From positions 1 through 48,160 of the forward strand of contig JACRPU010000065.1 of NCBI GenBank assembly GCA_016223025.1: a stretch of 48,160 bases of DNA. The letters are read 5' to 3'. Made by a program: the position numbers and the translations under genes. Of this stretch, positions 6,108-14,452 are shown in pieces (position 1 is the stretch's first letter; every line of letters starts with the position of its first letter). The stretch is from Nitrosomonadales bacterium. GTDB lineage: Bacteria; Pseudomonadota; Gammaproteobacteria; Burkholderiales; Gallionellaceae. The notes beneath the pieces are model-generated. The model searched no databases, was not told where the DNA came from, and was given only the letters and a program-made list of their open reading frames with translations.

Positions 6108-8777
6108 TCAGCGCGAACCCGTGTGCCGCACCAGCGCCTTGCGCAGCTCTTCCAGAGCCAGCATGACCCCGGCGAAGGGGAGGATGAACAGCCAGGTGGC
6201 CGCGCTGATGGGAGAGGTTCCGAACCAATGGTTGCCCCACGGGGTATAGGCGATCAGCAGGATCAGGGCGAATTCCAGCGCGATGCCGGTTAGCAGCAGG
6301 CGGTTGCCGAACAGGGAAAAACGGAATACCGATTCACTGGGGTGGCGGCACAGGAAGACGTTCACCACCTGCATCACGATGATGGCCGACAGGCAGGCGG
6401 TGGTGGCTTGCAGATAGAGGGGATTCCCGGCATCCAGCGCTTGCCCGTATTGCCAGCCGCCGCCGCGCAGCACATAAAAAAATGCCGCCATTGCCGCCGC
6501 CGCTTCCAGCAAGCCGAGGAACAGATAGGCGCGCAACAGCAGCGGCCAGTTCAGCAGGCGTTCGGTGCGCGGGCGCGGCGGCTTCTCCATTACGTCGGCG
6601 CCGGGTTTTTCCGCGCCCAGCGCGAGCGCCGGCAGCATGTCGGTGCCGAGGTCCACCGCCAGAATCTGCACGATGGTGAGCGGCAGCGGGATCTTGAGCA
6701 GGGCAAAGGCCAGGTAAGGCACCAGTTCCGGCACGTTCGAGGTGAGGATGTACGTCAGGAACTTGCGGATGTTTTCGAATACGGCGCGCCCTTCTTCGAT
6801 GGCCGCAACGATGCTGTCGAAATTGTCGTCAACCAGGATCATATCGGCGGATTCCTTGGCGACATCGGTGCCGGACAGCCCCATGCTGATGCCGATGTCC
6901 GCCGCTTTCAGCGCCGGCGCGTCGTTCACGCCGTCGCCCGTCGCCGCCACGATTTCGCCTTTTTGCTTGAGCGCCTGCACGATGCGCAATTTCTGGTCGG
7001 CGCCGACGCGGGCAAAAATGATTTCCGGCGCATCCAGCGCCAACTGCAATTGTGTTTGCGACATGCGCTGCAACTCTGTGCCGCCGATGACAACCGGTTG
7101 CTGCGCCAGGCCGATCGCGCGCGCGATGGCGCGGGCGGTATGGGGGTGGTCGCCGGTCACCATGATGACCTTGATGCCCGCCGCGCGGCAGCGTGCTATT
7201 GCTGCCGGCACTTCCGGGCGCGGCGGGTCTTCCAGGCCGGCCAGGCCGCACAGCGTCAGCTCCCGCTCCCACTCGTCGCGCCCGCAATCGGGCGGTATGC
7301 GGCGGCAAGCCAATGCCAGCACGCGCAACCCCTGTTCGGCCATGGCTTCCTGGGCCTGGCGCAGGCGCTCAAGGCGTTGTTTGTCGAGCGGCTGGATGGC
7401 GCCGTTGCCATCCATGTCGCGGCATAGCGGCAGCACGGTTTCCGGCGCGCCCTTGCAATACAGCATCGCGCCATCCGGCGTGCGGTACAGCAGCGACAGC
7501 CGCTTGCGGTCCGCATCGAAAGGAATTTCGTCAAATCGTTCAAAACCACCGCGCGGCGCGGCGGTGGCGCGGGCCATTTTCACCAGCGCAATTTCCAGGG
7601 GATCGCCCAGCAATACGGTTTTCCCCTCCAGCAAAACTTCTTTCAGGTTGTGGCAATACAGCGCAGTCTCGAAAAACGTGGCGGTATGCGGCGGCGGTTG
7701 CCCGGCAAGATCATCCGGTGCGCGGAAAGTCTCCGAAAAAAACAGTTGCTTCACCGACATGCGGTTCTGCGTCAGCGTCCCGGTCTTGTCGGTGCAGATG
7801 ACTGTGGTAGATCCCAGCGTTTCCACCGCCGGAAGGTGGCGCACCAGCGCGTTTCTTTTCGCCATGCGCTGGGCGGCCATCGCCAGCGCCAGCGTCACGG
7901 TGGGCAGCAATCCTTCCGGGACATTGGCGACGATGATGCCGATGGCGAAGATGAAGTTGAGCCAGAAGGGCAGGCCCAGAAATTGCCCGATGAGGAAAAA
8001 CGCCGCGCCGAGCAGCAACGACAGCAGCGCGATGAGGCGGCTCAGGCGCGCGATTTCGCGTTGCAGCGGCGACGCTGCTTCGCCCTCGGTCTGGGTCAGG
8101 TGCGCGATCTTGCCGAACTCGCTGCGCATGCCGGTGGCGAACACCAGCGCCCTAGCTTCGCCCGATACCAGGGTGGTGCCCGCGAGCAGCACGTTGCGGC
8201 TGTGCAGCGCTTCGCTCTCCTCGGTCGAGTCAGCGCCGCGCGCCTTCGGCAGGGATTCGCCGGTTACGGTGGCGATGTTGACGCGCACCCCGAACGATTC
8301 CAGCAGGCGGCAATCCGCGGGGATGGCGTCGCCGCCTTCCAGCAGGATCACATCGCCCGGCACCAGGTCTGCGGCGGGGACCTGTTTGACCGCGCCGTCG
8401 CGCATGGCCTTCACCTGATGCGGCAGCAAGTCGCGCAGCGCCGCCACCGCATTCTGCGCGCGATATTCCTGCCAGAATGAAAACGCGCCGTTGACGAGGA
8501 TGACGCCGATGATGGCAAAACCCAGCGTGGCCATGCCCTGCCCCGGATCGTTCCATTCGGCGATAAAAGCGAGCGCCGCCGCAAGCCACAGGATCAACGC
8601 AAAAAAATGGGTAAACTCCCTGATGAAGGTGACAGCCAGATGCTCCGCGCGAATTTCCTCGACATGGTTCGGCCCGTATTCGAGCAGCCTCCCGCGCGCC
8701 TCGCTTCCGGAAAGTCCGGCGGGGGTGCTGTGCAGACTGGCACAGGCTTGTTCTGCGGAAAGCTGCTGGATTTTCAT
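6108..8777 (-). CDS. P2-type cation-transporting ATPase
   Basis: An inner-membrane pump of about 889 residues from ATG 8777 (MKIQQLSAEQACASL). The frame extends to 8906, but those 43 residues translate a palindromic element and are rejected. Visible landmarks are the actuator motif TGES, the phosphorylation motif ICTDKTGTLTQNRM, the hinge TGDGVNDAPALK, and about ten membrane segments in the usual 2+2+6 layout. The M4 motif NVPEGLLPTVTLALAMAAQRMAKRN resembles the NVPEGLL of Na,K- and H,K-ATPases (P2C) more than the IPEGLP of bacterial Ca2+ ATPases. No N-terminal CxxC heavy-metal domain is present, so Cu/Zn/Cd transport is unlikely. The ion (Na+, K+, Ca2+ or H+) is not determined. No beta subunit gene is adjacent. 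Confidence 0.92.
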   Translation of the reverse strand: MKIQQLSAEQACASLHSTPAGLSGSEARGRLLEYGPNHVEEIRAEHLAVTFIREFTHFFALILWLAAALAFIAEWNDPGQGMATLGFAIIGVILVNGAFSFWQEYRAQNAVAALRDLLPHQVKAMRDGAVKQVPAADLVPGDVILLEGGDAIPADCRLLESFGVRVNIATVTGESLPKARGADSTEESEALHSRNVLLAGTTLVSGEARALVFATGMRSEFGKIAHLTQTEGEAASPLQREIARLSRLIALLSLLLGAAFFLIGQFLGLPFWLNFIFAIGIIVANVPEGLLPTVTLALAMAAQRMAKRNALVRHLPAVETLGSTTVICTDKTGTLTQNRMSVKQLFFSETFRAPDDLAGQPPPHTATFFETALYCHNLKEVLLEGKTVLLGDPLEIALVKMARATAAPRGGFERFDEIPFDADRKRLSLLYRTPDGAMLYCKGAPETVLPLCRDMDGNGAIQPLDKQRLERLRQAQEAMAEQGLRVLALACRRIPPDCGRDEWERELTLCGLAGLEDPPRPEVPAAIARCRAAGIKVIMVTGDHPHTARAIARAIGLAQQPVVIGGTELQRMSQTQLQLALDAPEIIFARVGADQKLRIVQALKQKGEIVAATGDGVNDAPALKAADIGISMGLSGTDVAKESADMILVDDNFDSIVAAIEEGRAVFENIRKFLTYILTSNVPELVPYLAFALLKIPLPLTIVQILAVDLGTDMLPALALGAEKPGADVMEKPPRPRTERLLNWPLLLRAYLFLGLLEAAAAMAAFFYVLRGGGWQYGQALDAGNPLYLQATTACLSAIIVMQVVNVFLCRHPSESVFRFSLFGNRLLLTGIALEFALILLIAYTPWGNHWFGTSPISAATWLFILPFAGVMLALEELRKALVRHTGSR

Positions 8778-8815
8778 GCGCCATAACCCGGATGAGCCGG
8801 AGCCAAACAGGAGAC

Positions 8816-8905
8816 TGTCATTTCGACCGGAAAGGGAAATCCCGATGTTTGAGACGCAGGATTGCGGGCAGGAATCCTGATGGGGCCGCTTCGGTCGGAA
8901 TGACA
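8816..8905. repeat. Terminal-inverted-repeat element, 90 bp
   Basis: TGTCATTTCGACCG at 8816-8829 faces CGGTCGGAATGACA at 8892-8905 with a single mismatch. The 62-nt interior has no gene. This is a MITE-like palindrome in the promoter region of the cation ATPase, and its right end directly touches the next element at 8906. Confidence 0.7.
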
Positions 8906-9071
8906 ATATTGTCGTGAATCAGAAATAACGGAACAAATGAAACGGATGGATTTTTTTGTCAGGCAAGGCGCAGACCCGCAGCCGTATGTGGTATACGGCA
9001 AGGTGCTGCAACGCAGCATGGCAAAAAAAGACGCCGTTTCATGTTTTGTTATTTCTGATTCACGACAATAT
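8906..9071. repeat. Modular inverted-repeat element E1, 166 bp
   Basis: A 24-nt perfect inverted repeat (8906-8929 and 9048-9071, beginning ATATTGTCGTGAATCAG) encloses a core from about 8938 to 9043. The core begins ATGAAACGGATGGATTTTTT, contains CAGGCAAGGCGCAGACCCG, the palindromic CCGTATGTGGTATACGG and GCAACGCAGCATGGC, and closes CGTTTCATG. The same core, about 85-90 percent identical by eye, occurs on the opposite strand in E2 (10936-11102), which has unrelated arms. No gene is inside. Confidence 0.85.
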
Positions 9072-9137
9072 GCCCAATGCGCCTATCGTGCAACTCGCCG
9101 CGCGACTACGTTTTCCGGGATCAAATTGAAGATGGAA

Positions 9138-10550
9138 TTACAGGCCGTTCTCCCGGAGCGCTGCCGAAAAGAGTTTCACGGTGTTGCAGCCGCATTTCTT
9201 GGCGCAGTACATGGCCGCATCGGCGTTGTTGAGCAACGCTTTTTCCTCGCTGCCGTTTTCGGGGTAGACGGCGATGCCGATGCTGGAGGAAATGCGGATG
9301 CTGTGGCCGCCAAGCTCAAAAGGCCGGCAAAGGGCCTGGCGTATCTTTTCGGCGACCACCATCGCGTCCTGCCCGGTCTCGATGGCCGGCAGCAGCACCG
9401 CGAACTCGTCGCCGCCGATGCGCGCCACGGTGTCCGAGGCGCGCACGCAATCCTGCATGCGTTTTGCGGCTTCCTTGAGCAGCAGGTCGCCCGTATTGTG
9501 GCCGAAGGTATCGTTGATCGGTTTGAATTCGTCGAGGTCAACATACATCAGGGCCATGCGCGTCATGTCCCGTTTTGCGGCGGCAAGCGCCTGGTGGGTG
9601 CGGTCGCCGAGCAGTACCCGGTTGGGCAGATCGGTGAGGGTGTCATAATTCGACAGGCGCCGCAACTGCTCTTCCAGCAACTTGCGCCCGGTGATGTCCT
9701 GCGCCGCGCTGATGAAATACAGGGGCTTCCCCGCAACGTCGCGCAGCAGGGAAACCGAGATGTTGGCCCAGACGATGCTTCCATCCTTGCGGATGTAACG
9801 TTTTTCCACCGTATAGCTGTCGCTCTCGCCATCGAGCAGTTTTTTGAGCCGGGCCAGGCTGATTTCGCGATCCTCGGGAAAGGTGATCTGCTGGAAGCTG
9901 AACTGCCGCGACAGCGCTTCCTCCCGGCTGTAGCCGATGATCTTGCAGAAGACATCGTTGACCTGCCGGATGTGGCCTGTCAGGGAAACCCGCGCAATGC
10001 CGATGGCGGCGTTTTCGAAGATGGCGCGGAAGCGCTGCTCGCTTTCCAGAAGCGCTTCTTCCGCCCGCTTGCGCCCGGTCACGTCGCGCGAGACCACGAT
10101 CACCTTGGACACTTCTCCGCTGGTGTCGCAGACAACATTGCCTTCCGATTCAATATGGCGGATGCTGCCGTCTTTCAGCAGAAAACGGAACTCGGCCCGC
10201 TCGCCGATCCCGGTTGCGACAGTTTTGCGGAAGATCCCCTTGATGCGGTCGCGGTCCTCTGGGTGAATTTCGCTGAACGAGTCGGAACCGGCTTCGAGCA
10301 CCTCGTGCCCGAATATCTGCCGGTAGGAAGGGTTGTTGTAAATTCTTCTGCCACCGGTATCGAGCATCGCGATGAGATCGCCGACGTTCTCGGCGATTGT
10401 CCGGAACAGCATCTCGCTTTCGCGCAGCTTCTCTTCGGCGCGTTTGCAGTCGGGCATGTTCGCCGCCACTGCCGCAGGATTGGCAGCAGGTCCTGGTTCC
10501 GCCCTGGCCTGCCGAAGCTCAAGGTTCGGCGTGTCCGGTTTGTCTTTCAT
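9138..10550 (-). CDS. Diguanylate cyclase with two PAS domains
   Basis: A 470-residue soluble protein making cyclic di-GMP from two GTP. PAS domain 1 spans about residues 45-160 (FRTIAENVGDLIAMLDTGGRRIYNNPSYRQIFG, ending VIVVSRDVTGRKRAEE). PAS 2 spans about 170-295 (FRAIFENAAIGIARVSLTG...SAAQDITGRKLLEEQL). The GGDEF domain covers about 300-470 with the active-site loop ARIGGDEFAVL. An RASD product-inhibition site precedes it by the canonical five residues. No EAL domain, membrane helix or signal peptide is present, so it should be cytoplasmic. The first ~40 residues are low-complexity and probably unstructured. The PAS ligand is unknown. It stands alone between two palindromic element clusters. 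Confidence 0.9.
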   Translation of the reverse strand: MKDKPDTPNLELRQARAEPGPAANPAAVAANMPDCKRAEEKLRESEMLFRTIAENVGDLIAMLDTGGRRIYNNPSYRQIFGHEVLEAGSDSFSEIHPEDRDRIKGIFRKTVATGIGERAEFRFLLKDGSIRHIESEGNVVCDTSGEVSKVIVVSRDVTGRKRAEEALLESEQRFRAIFENAAIGIARVSLTGHIRQVNDVFCKIIGYSREEALSRQFSFQQITFPEDREISLARLKKLLDGESDSYTVEKRYIRKDGSIVWANISVSLLRDVAGKPLYFISAAQDITGRKLLEEQLRRLSNYDTLTDLPNRVLLGDRTHQALAAAKRDMTRMALMYVDLDEFKPINDTFGHNTGDLLLKEAAKRMQDCVRASDTVARIGGDEFAVLLPAIETGQDAMVVAEKIRQALCRPFELGGHSIRISSSIGIAVYPENGSEEKALLNNADAAMYCAKKCGCNTVKLFSAALRENGL

Positions 10551-10623
10551 CCTAGATTCCGCAGTTGAGAGTATCCGGCTTGCACGAGAAACAACATGGG
10601 CGCAGATTCTCCCTCACCCGTGC

Positions 10624-10657
10624 GTGGTTGTTGCCGCTTCAGCGGCTTTACAACCAC
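10624..10657. repeat. Strong two-step hairpin upstream of the diguanylate cyclase
   Basis: GTGGTTGT pairs with ACAACCAC, and inside them GCCGC pairs with GCGGC around TTCA. A wider CTCACCCG/CGGGTGAG pair (10613-10620 and about 10702-10709) encloses it. The rest of 10551-10935 shows no supportable gene. No U-run is seen; function unknown. Confidence 0.5.
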
Positions 10658-10935
10658 GGCCTACCAACTGGTTTTCAGGTTCATAGTTGCCAGCCGGTTT
10701 GTCGGGTGAGTGGAGGTTGGCGTGAGCATGCTGCGCCGCTCCATCCGGTGATGCAATGCAATCTCCAGCAATCGCGCGGCGGGAACGGCAGGGTGCGAAT
10801 CTGGTGCGGCCATCCCGCAAGCGATGCGAAGAGTCTGACGGGTAACGAATACTCTTCCGAGCGTAAATAATTATCGGCAAACCTGGCTGATTCATTACGG
10901 CAAACAATGCTGGTTTTACGGTGCATTTCGCCATG

Positions 10936-11102
10936 CTGGTGTAGTGTCTCGCAAATACCTCGACATGAAACCGCGCCTTTTTCCGCCATGCGTCGTTGCA
11001 GCCCCTTGCCGTATACCCCATACGGCTGCGGGCCTGCGCCTAGCCTGGCAAAAAAATCCATCGGTTTCATTCAGCCAAGCCATTTGCGAGACACTACACC
11101 AG
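10936..11102. repeat. Modular inverted-repeat element E2, 167 bp
   Basis: A 21-nt perfect inverted repeat (10936-10956 and 11082-11102, containing GGTGTAGTGTCTCGCAAAT) encloses the same core as E1 in reverse orientation: CATGAAACCG at the left, then GCCGTATACCCCATACGGC and TGCGCCTAGCCTGGC, ending CGGTTTCAT. The arms share nothing obvious with those of E1. It ends 92 nt before ald, so it may lie in the ald promoter region. Confidence 0.85.
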
Positions 11103-11194
11103 TGTTCTTTGTGAACAGTTCAAATTGGTATAAGCTCCGAAGCTGAGCAGCGTGGTTATACCGGCACGAATCATCCTGTTTCGCGGGGCAGCAC

Positions 11195-12307
11195 ATGAAA
11201 ATCGGCATTCCGAAAGAAATCAAGATCAACGAAAACCGCGTTGCTCTCGTCCCTTCCGGCGCGGAGGCGCTGGTTGCCGCCGGGCACACGGTGCTGGTGG
11301 AAAGCGGCGCAGGGCTGGGCAGCGGCTTCAGCGACGAGCAATATGCCTCGGCTGGCGCGCACGTTGCCGCCGATGCCGGCGCGATATGGGCAGAGGCGAA
11401 ACTGATCGTCAAGGTCAAGGAGCCGGTTGAGCGGGAATGGAAGCGTATCCGGCCAGAACAAACGCTGTTCACCTTTTTCCATTTTGCCGCCAGCCGGAAT
11501 CTGGTGCAGGCGCATCTGGACTCCGGCGCAACCTGCATCGCCTACGAAACTGTGCAACTGCCGTCGGGCGAGCTGCCTTTGCTGACCCCGATGTCGGAAG
11601 TGGCGGGGCGCATGGCGGTGCAGGAGGGCGCGAAATATCTGGAGAACTTATACGGCGGTCGCGGCGTGTTGCTGGGCGGCGTGCCCGGCGTACCGCCCGC
11701 GCATGTCGCCATTCTCGGCGGGGGCGTGGTGGGAGCCAACGCCGCCAGAATAGCCGCCGGGATGGGCGCGAGCGTTGTGATCCTCGACATCTCGCTGGAG
11801 CGGCTGCGCCATCTCGGCGACATCATGCCGGCGAACGTGCAACTTGTTTTTTCCAACCGCCACACCGTGCTGGAACACATCTGCCGCGCCGACCTGGTCA
11901 TAGGCAGCGTGCTGGTCACCGGCGCCGTCGCGCCCAAGCTGATCCGCCGCGACGACCTCAAGGCCATGCTCAAGGGGGCGGTAATCGTGGATGTGGCCGT
12001 GGATCAGGGCGGTTGCGCGGAAACCACGCACCCCACCACGCACGAAGACCCGGTTTATGTTGTGGATGGCGTGCTCCACTATGCGGTGGCGAACATGCCC
12101 GGCGGCGTGCCGCGCACCGCCACGCTCGCGCTCACCAACGCGACGCTGCCATATGTGCTGCAACTGGCCAACAAAGGGTGGCGGCAGGCGTTGCGCGATA
12201 ATGCGGCGCTGCTGAATGGGCTGAATATCGCTCATGGAAAAATCGCCCATCGCGCCGTCGCCGATGCGTTTGGCTTGCACTACCACCAGCCGGAGGCTCT
12301 TCTCTAA
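11195..12307 (+). CDS. ald: Alanine dehydrogenase
   Basis: A 370-residue enzyme that reversibly converts L-alanine and NAD+ to pyruvate, ammonia and NADH; length matches the family. The N-terminus MKIGIPKEIKINENRVALVPSGAEALV is diagnostic. The substrate-binding domain carries KVKEP and FTFFHFAASRNL. The Rossmann NAD-binding glycine motif is ILGGGVVGANAARIAAGMGA at about residues 169-188, followed by VVDVAVDQGG and ANMPGGVPRTATLALTNATLPY. The stop codon falls on the first bases of the second 133-bp repeat. It appears monocistronic. Pyridine nucleotide transhydrogenase PntA is related but longer, so ald is the better call. Confidence 0.96.
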   Translation: MKIGIPKEIKINENRVALVPSGAEALVAAGHTVLVESGAGLGSGFSDEQYASAGAHVAADAGAIWAEAKLIVKVKEPVEREWKRIRPEQTLFTFFHFAASRNLVQAHLDSGATCIAYETVQLPSGELPLLTPMSEVAGRMAVQEGAKYLENLYGGRGVLLGGVPGVPPAHVAILGGGVVGANAARIAAGMGASVVILDISLERLRHLGDIMPANVQLVFSNRHTVLEHICRADLVIGSVLVTGAVAPKLIRRDDLKAMLKGAVIVDVAVDQGGCAETTHPTTHEDPVYVVDGVLHYAVANMPGGVPRTATLALTNATLPYVLQLANKGWRQALRDNAALLNGLNIAHGKIAHRAVADAFGLHYHQPEALL

Positions 12308-12436
12308 CTTTCATGCAGCAGAAGCGCAGCGCCCCTGATTATGAAATAGGTTCTACTGGGCCTGAACTTATCCACAGAGTAACAGATTGATTCCATGCAA
12401 CATACGGCTGTTTTCGTAAATGTATTTCACGCTAAC
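12304..12436. repeat. 133-bp exact dispersed repeat, copy 2 (DnaA box inside)
   Basis: Identical by eye to 1798-1930 and in the same orientation, about 10.5 kb away. The DnaA box TTATCCACA lies at 12368-12376. Here the repeat ends in noncoding DNA: the ATG that starts the fused methyltransferase in copy 1 is present but soon loses any matching frame. Its left edge coincides with the ald stop codon. Confidence 0.85.
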
Positions 12437-12484
12437 GGTCATGGAAACTTCGGCCTTTGGCCTCGTTTTCCCTCACGCTACTCT

Positions 12485-12536
12485 CTGGTTATCCCGGAGG
12501 GAGAGAGGGCGAAGCCCTCGCTGCGCGAGATTCACG
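12485..12536. repeat. Dispersed palindromic repeat, copy A
   Basis: CTGGTTATCCCGGAGGGAGA continuing through GCCCTCGCTGCGCGAGATT closely matches 16508-16558. It contains local palindromes (GAGGGCGAAGCCCTC and GCGCGAG). The 12437-12689 gap otherwise shows no supportable gene, only a short CAACA-type tandem run at about 12655-12670 and an AAGGAG ribosome binding site for the next gene. Confidence 0.6.
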
Positions 12537-12689
12537 CTCGCGCAGGCTCGAAGAGCCGCCTGATGGATTATCTGGGTTCAAGGCTTGACAGGCGCGAACG
12601 GGTTGCTTGCTGGTTTACAATAACGGCCGTTCGCAATCGCCGGGCCGCATCTCACAACACAACACAACACCGCAAGGAGTGGATCAACC

Positions 12690-13157
12690 ATGGCAGCACA
12701 GCCGGGAAGCAACAAAAAGGCAACCATCGCGATAGCCGTATTCATCGCTGCGCAGGTGATAGTCGCAGCATTGGTCTGGGTGGCTTTTTCCGGATCGGAT
12801 GAGCGCGAAGGGCGCATCAAGGCCACGCTTGCGCTCGGAAAGGCCGGCGACCTGGAGAACGCCATCGCAGCTTATTACGGCGAGCATAAGGCGCTACCCG
12901 CCGACAACAACGCGCTGCGCCGGGCCAACAAGCAGGGCACGCCCTATTTCACCGCTTTTGAGGAGCGGGGCGAATTGTCGTATACGGTCAATGTCGCCAA
13001 CGGAATCATCACGCTGACATTCTCGCCAGACCAGAAGCCGGTATCCGGCAAATCGCTTGTTCTCGTCCCGCGCCTTTCTGACGGAAAACTCGAATGGAGC
13101 TGCAATGCGGGCTCACTGGAGGCGAGCCGCCGACCTTCGCAATGCCGGGGTGAGTAA
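12690..13157 (+). CDS. Pilin-like membrane-anchored protein
   Basis: A 155-residue protein with an AAGGAG ribosome binding site. A single hydrophobic helix spans about residues 11-33 (ATIAIAVFIAAQVIVAALVWVAF). The region after it resembles the globular part of type IV pilins: ALGKAGDLENAIAAYYGEHKALPADNNAL, then YTVNVANGIITLTF and a C-terminal pair of cysteines in WSCNAGSLEASRRPSQC that could form the usual disulfide loop. Two features depart from pilins. There is no prepilin peptidase site (G/FTLIE) and the N-terminus is basic and short. It is best described as a pilin-domain protein anchored by an uncleaved helix. No pilus assembly genes are nearby. Confidence 0.7.
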   Translation: MAAQPGSNKKATIAIAVFIAAQVIVAALVWVAFSGSDEREGRIKATLALGKAGDLENAIAAYYGEHKALPADNNALRRANKQGTPYFTAFEERGELSYTVNVANGIITLTFSPDQKPVSGKSLVLVPRLSDGKLEWSCNAGSLEASRRPSQCRGE

Positions 13158-13172
13158 CCGCCCGCAATCAAT

Positions 13173-14198
13173 ATGTTTCTACGGCCCGATAACAGCATGA
13201 TGCTCCCCCGTGGTTGCGCTTCTCTTTGTGGTCGCTTCTCCCTCCGCTGCCTGCTCGCCCTGCTTGCCGCATTGCTGCTTGCCGCCTGTGGCGCGATCCC
13301 CAAACAGCCCGAAGCCGAACCGCCCATTGCTCCGCCGGTTGAGCCTGCCGCTGTTGAGCCTGCTGCAATTGCGCCTCCCGTTGAACCCGCCGCTGTTGCG
13401 CCTCCCGTCGCGCGGCCACCGCCGAAAATCGCGCTGGCCCTGGGCGGCGGCGCAACGCGCGGGTTTGCCCATATCGGCGTTATCAAGGCGCTGGAAGCGC
13501 AGGGCATCACGGCGGAAATCGTTGCCGGAACAAGCGCCGGCTCGGTGGTGGGCGCGCTGTATGCCGCCGGGCACAGCGGCTTCGAAATACAGGCGCTGGC
13601 CATACAGATGGAAGAAGGGCAGATCAATGACTGGTCTTTGCCCAACCGCGGTTTTCTCAAGTGCGAAGCGATGCGGGGTTTTATCAACCGCGCCGTAAAA
13701 CAGCGCACGCTGGAAAAACTCCCGCGCCTGTTTGCGGTGGTGGCCACCGATCTGCACAGCGGCGAGATGATCGTGTTCCGCACCGGCGACACCGGCATGG
13801 CGGTGTGCGCTTCCAGCGCCGTGCCGGGCTTGTTCCAGCCGGTAACCATCAGCGGTCGCGATTACGTGGACGGCGGGCTGGTCAGCCCGGTGCCGGTGCG
13901 GGTGGCACGCTCGCTCGGCGCCGACTTCGTCATTGCGGTAGATGTCTCCGACAAGCCCCAATACGGCAAAACCGAAAGCACTCTCGACGTGCTGATGCAG
14001 ACTTTCACCATCATGGGGCAAACTATCAGCCGCAACGAGATGCCGGGTGCGGACATGGTGATCCGCCCGAACATTGACGGGCTCAGCTCGACCGACATGA
14101 AGGACCGCCACCGCGCCGTGCTGGAAGGCGAAAAGGCCGTTGCCAGGATATTGCCGGAATTGAAAGCCAGGCTGGAAAAATTGCGCGAGGGGCGCTGA
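13173..14198 (+). CDS. Patatin-like phospholipase lipoprotein
   Basis: A 341-residue predicted lipoprotein acylhydrolase. A signal sequence ends in the lipobox LLAAC at about residue 39, followed by a Pro/Ala/Glu-rich tether with imperfect PPVEPAAV repeats (residues ~48-80). The patatin core follows. The oxyanion loop is GGGATRGFAHIGVI, the nucleophile elbow GTSAGS, and the catalytic aspartate lies in YVDGGLVSPVPV. This gives the Ser-Asp dyad expected of RssA/YchK-like enzymes, here on the envelope side, probably the inner face of the outer membrane. The substrate is unknown. The start at 13173 is used because it is the longest; 13197 or 13200 would also keep the signal peptide. It begins 15 nt after the pilin-like gene, so co-transcription is likely. 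Confidence 0.88.
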   Translation: MFLRPDNSMMLPRGCASLCGRFSLRCLLALLAALLLAACGAIPKQPEAEPPIAPPVEPAAVEPAAIAPPVEPAAVAPPVARPPPKIALALGGGATRGFAHIGVIKALEAQGITAEIVAGTSAGSVVGALYAAGHSGFEIQALAIQMEEGQINDWSLPNRGFLKCEAMRGFINRAVKQRTLEKLPRLFAVVATDLHSGEMIVFRTGDTGMAVCASSAVPGLFQPVTISGRDYVDGGLVSPVPVRVARSLGADFVIAVDVSDKPQYGKTESTLDVLMQTFTIMGQTISRNEMPGADMVIRPNIDGLSSTDMKDRHRAVLEGEKAVARILPELKARLEKLREGR

Positions 14199-14200
14199 TA

Positions 14201-14341
14201 GGGCACCTCTAAAAATTCAAAATCCTAAGCCAGGCAAGGCGCGAAAAAAATTTTAGCGCGCCGCATATGTTTGATATGTAAGCGTTAAAATTTTTTGAGT
14301 AACGCAGCATCGCGACGGAGTTTGGCTTTTTAGAGGTGCCC
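14201..14341. repeat. Modular inverted-repeat element E3, 141 bp
   Basis: GGGCACCTCTAAAAA (14201-14215) and TTTTTAGAGGTGCCC (14327-14341) are perfect arms. The interior starts GCCAGGCAAGGCGCGAAAAA and has AACGCAGCATCGCGAC towards its right end. CAGGCAAGGCGC and AACGCAGCAT are the same blocks, in the same order, as in the E1 core, while the arms are unrelated to those of E1 and E2. Confidence 0.8.
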
Positions 14342-14452
14342 GATATTCCGGATGGGGCTGAAACATTGCACGGCAAAGCCCGATCGGGTTACGCTACGCA
14401 AGCCCGATCATTCCATGTGGTAGCAAGCCAACTTATTGCAGAGGTCCATGCC

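Noticed and set aside
8778-8906. 43-residue N-terminal extension of the cation ATPase
   Set aside because: It translates the 90-bp palindromic element; the family-like N-terminus begins at ATG 8777.
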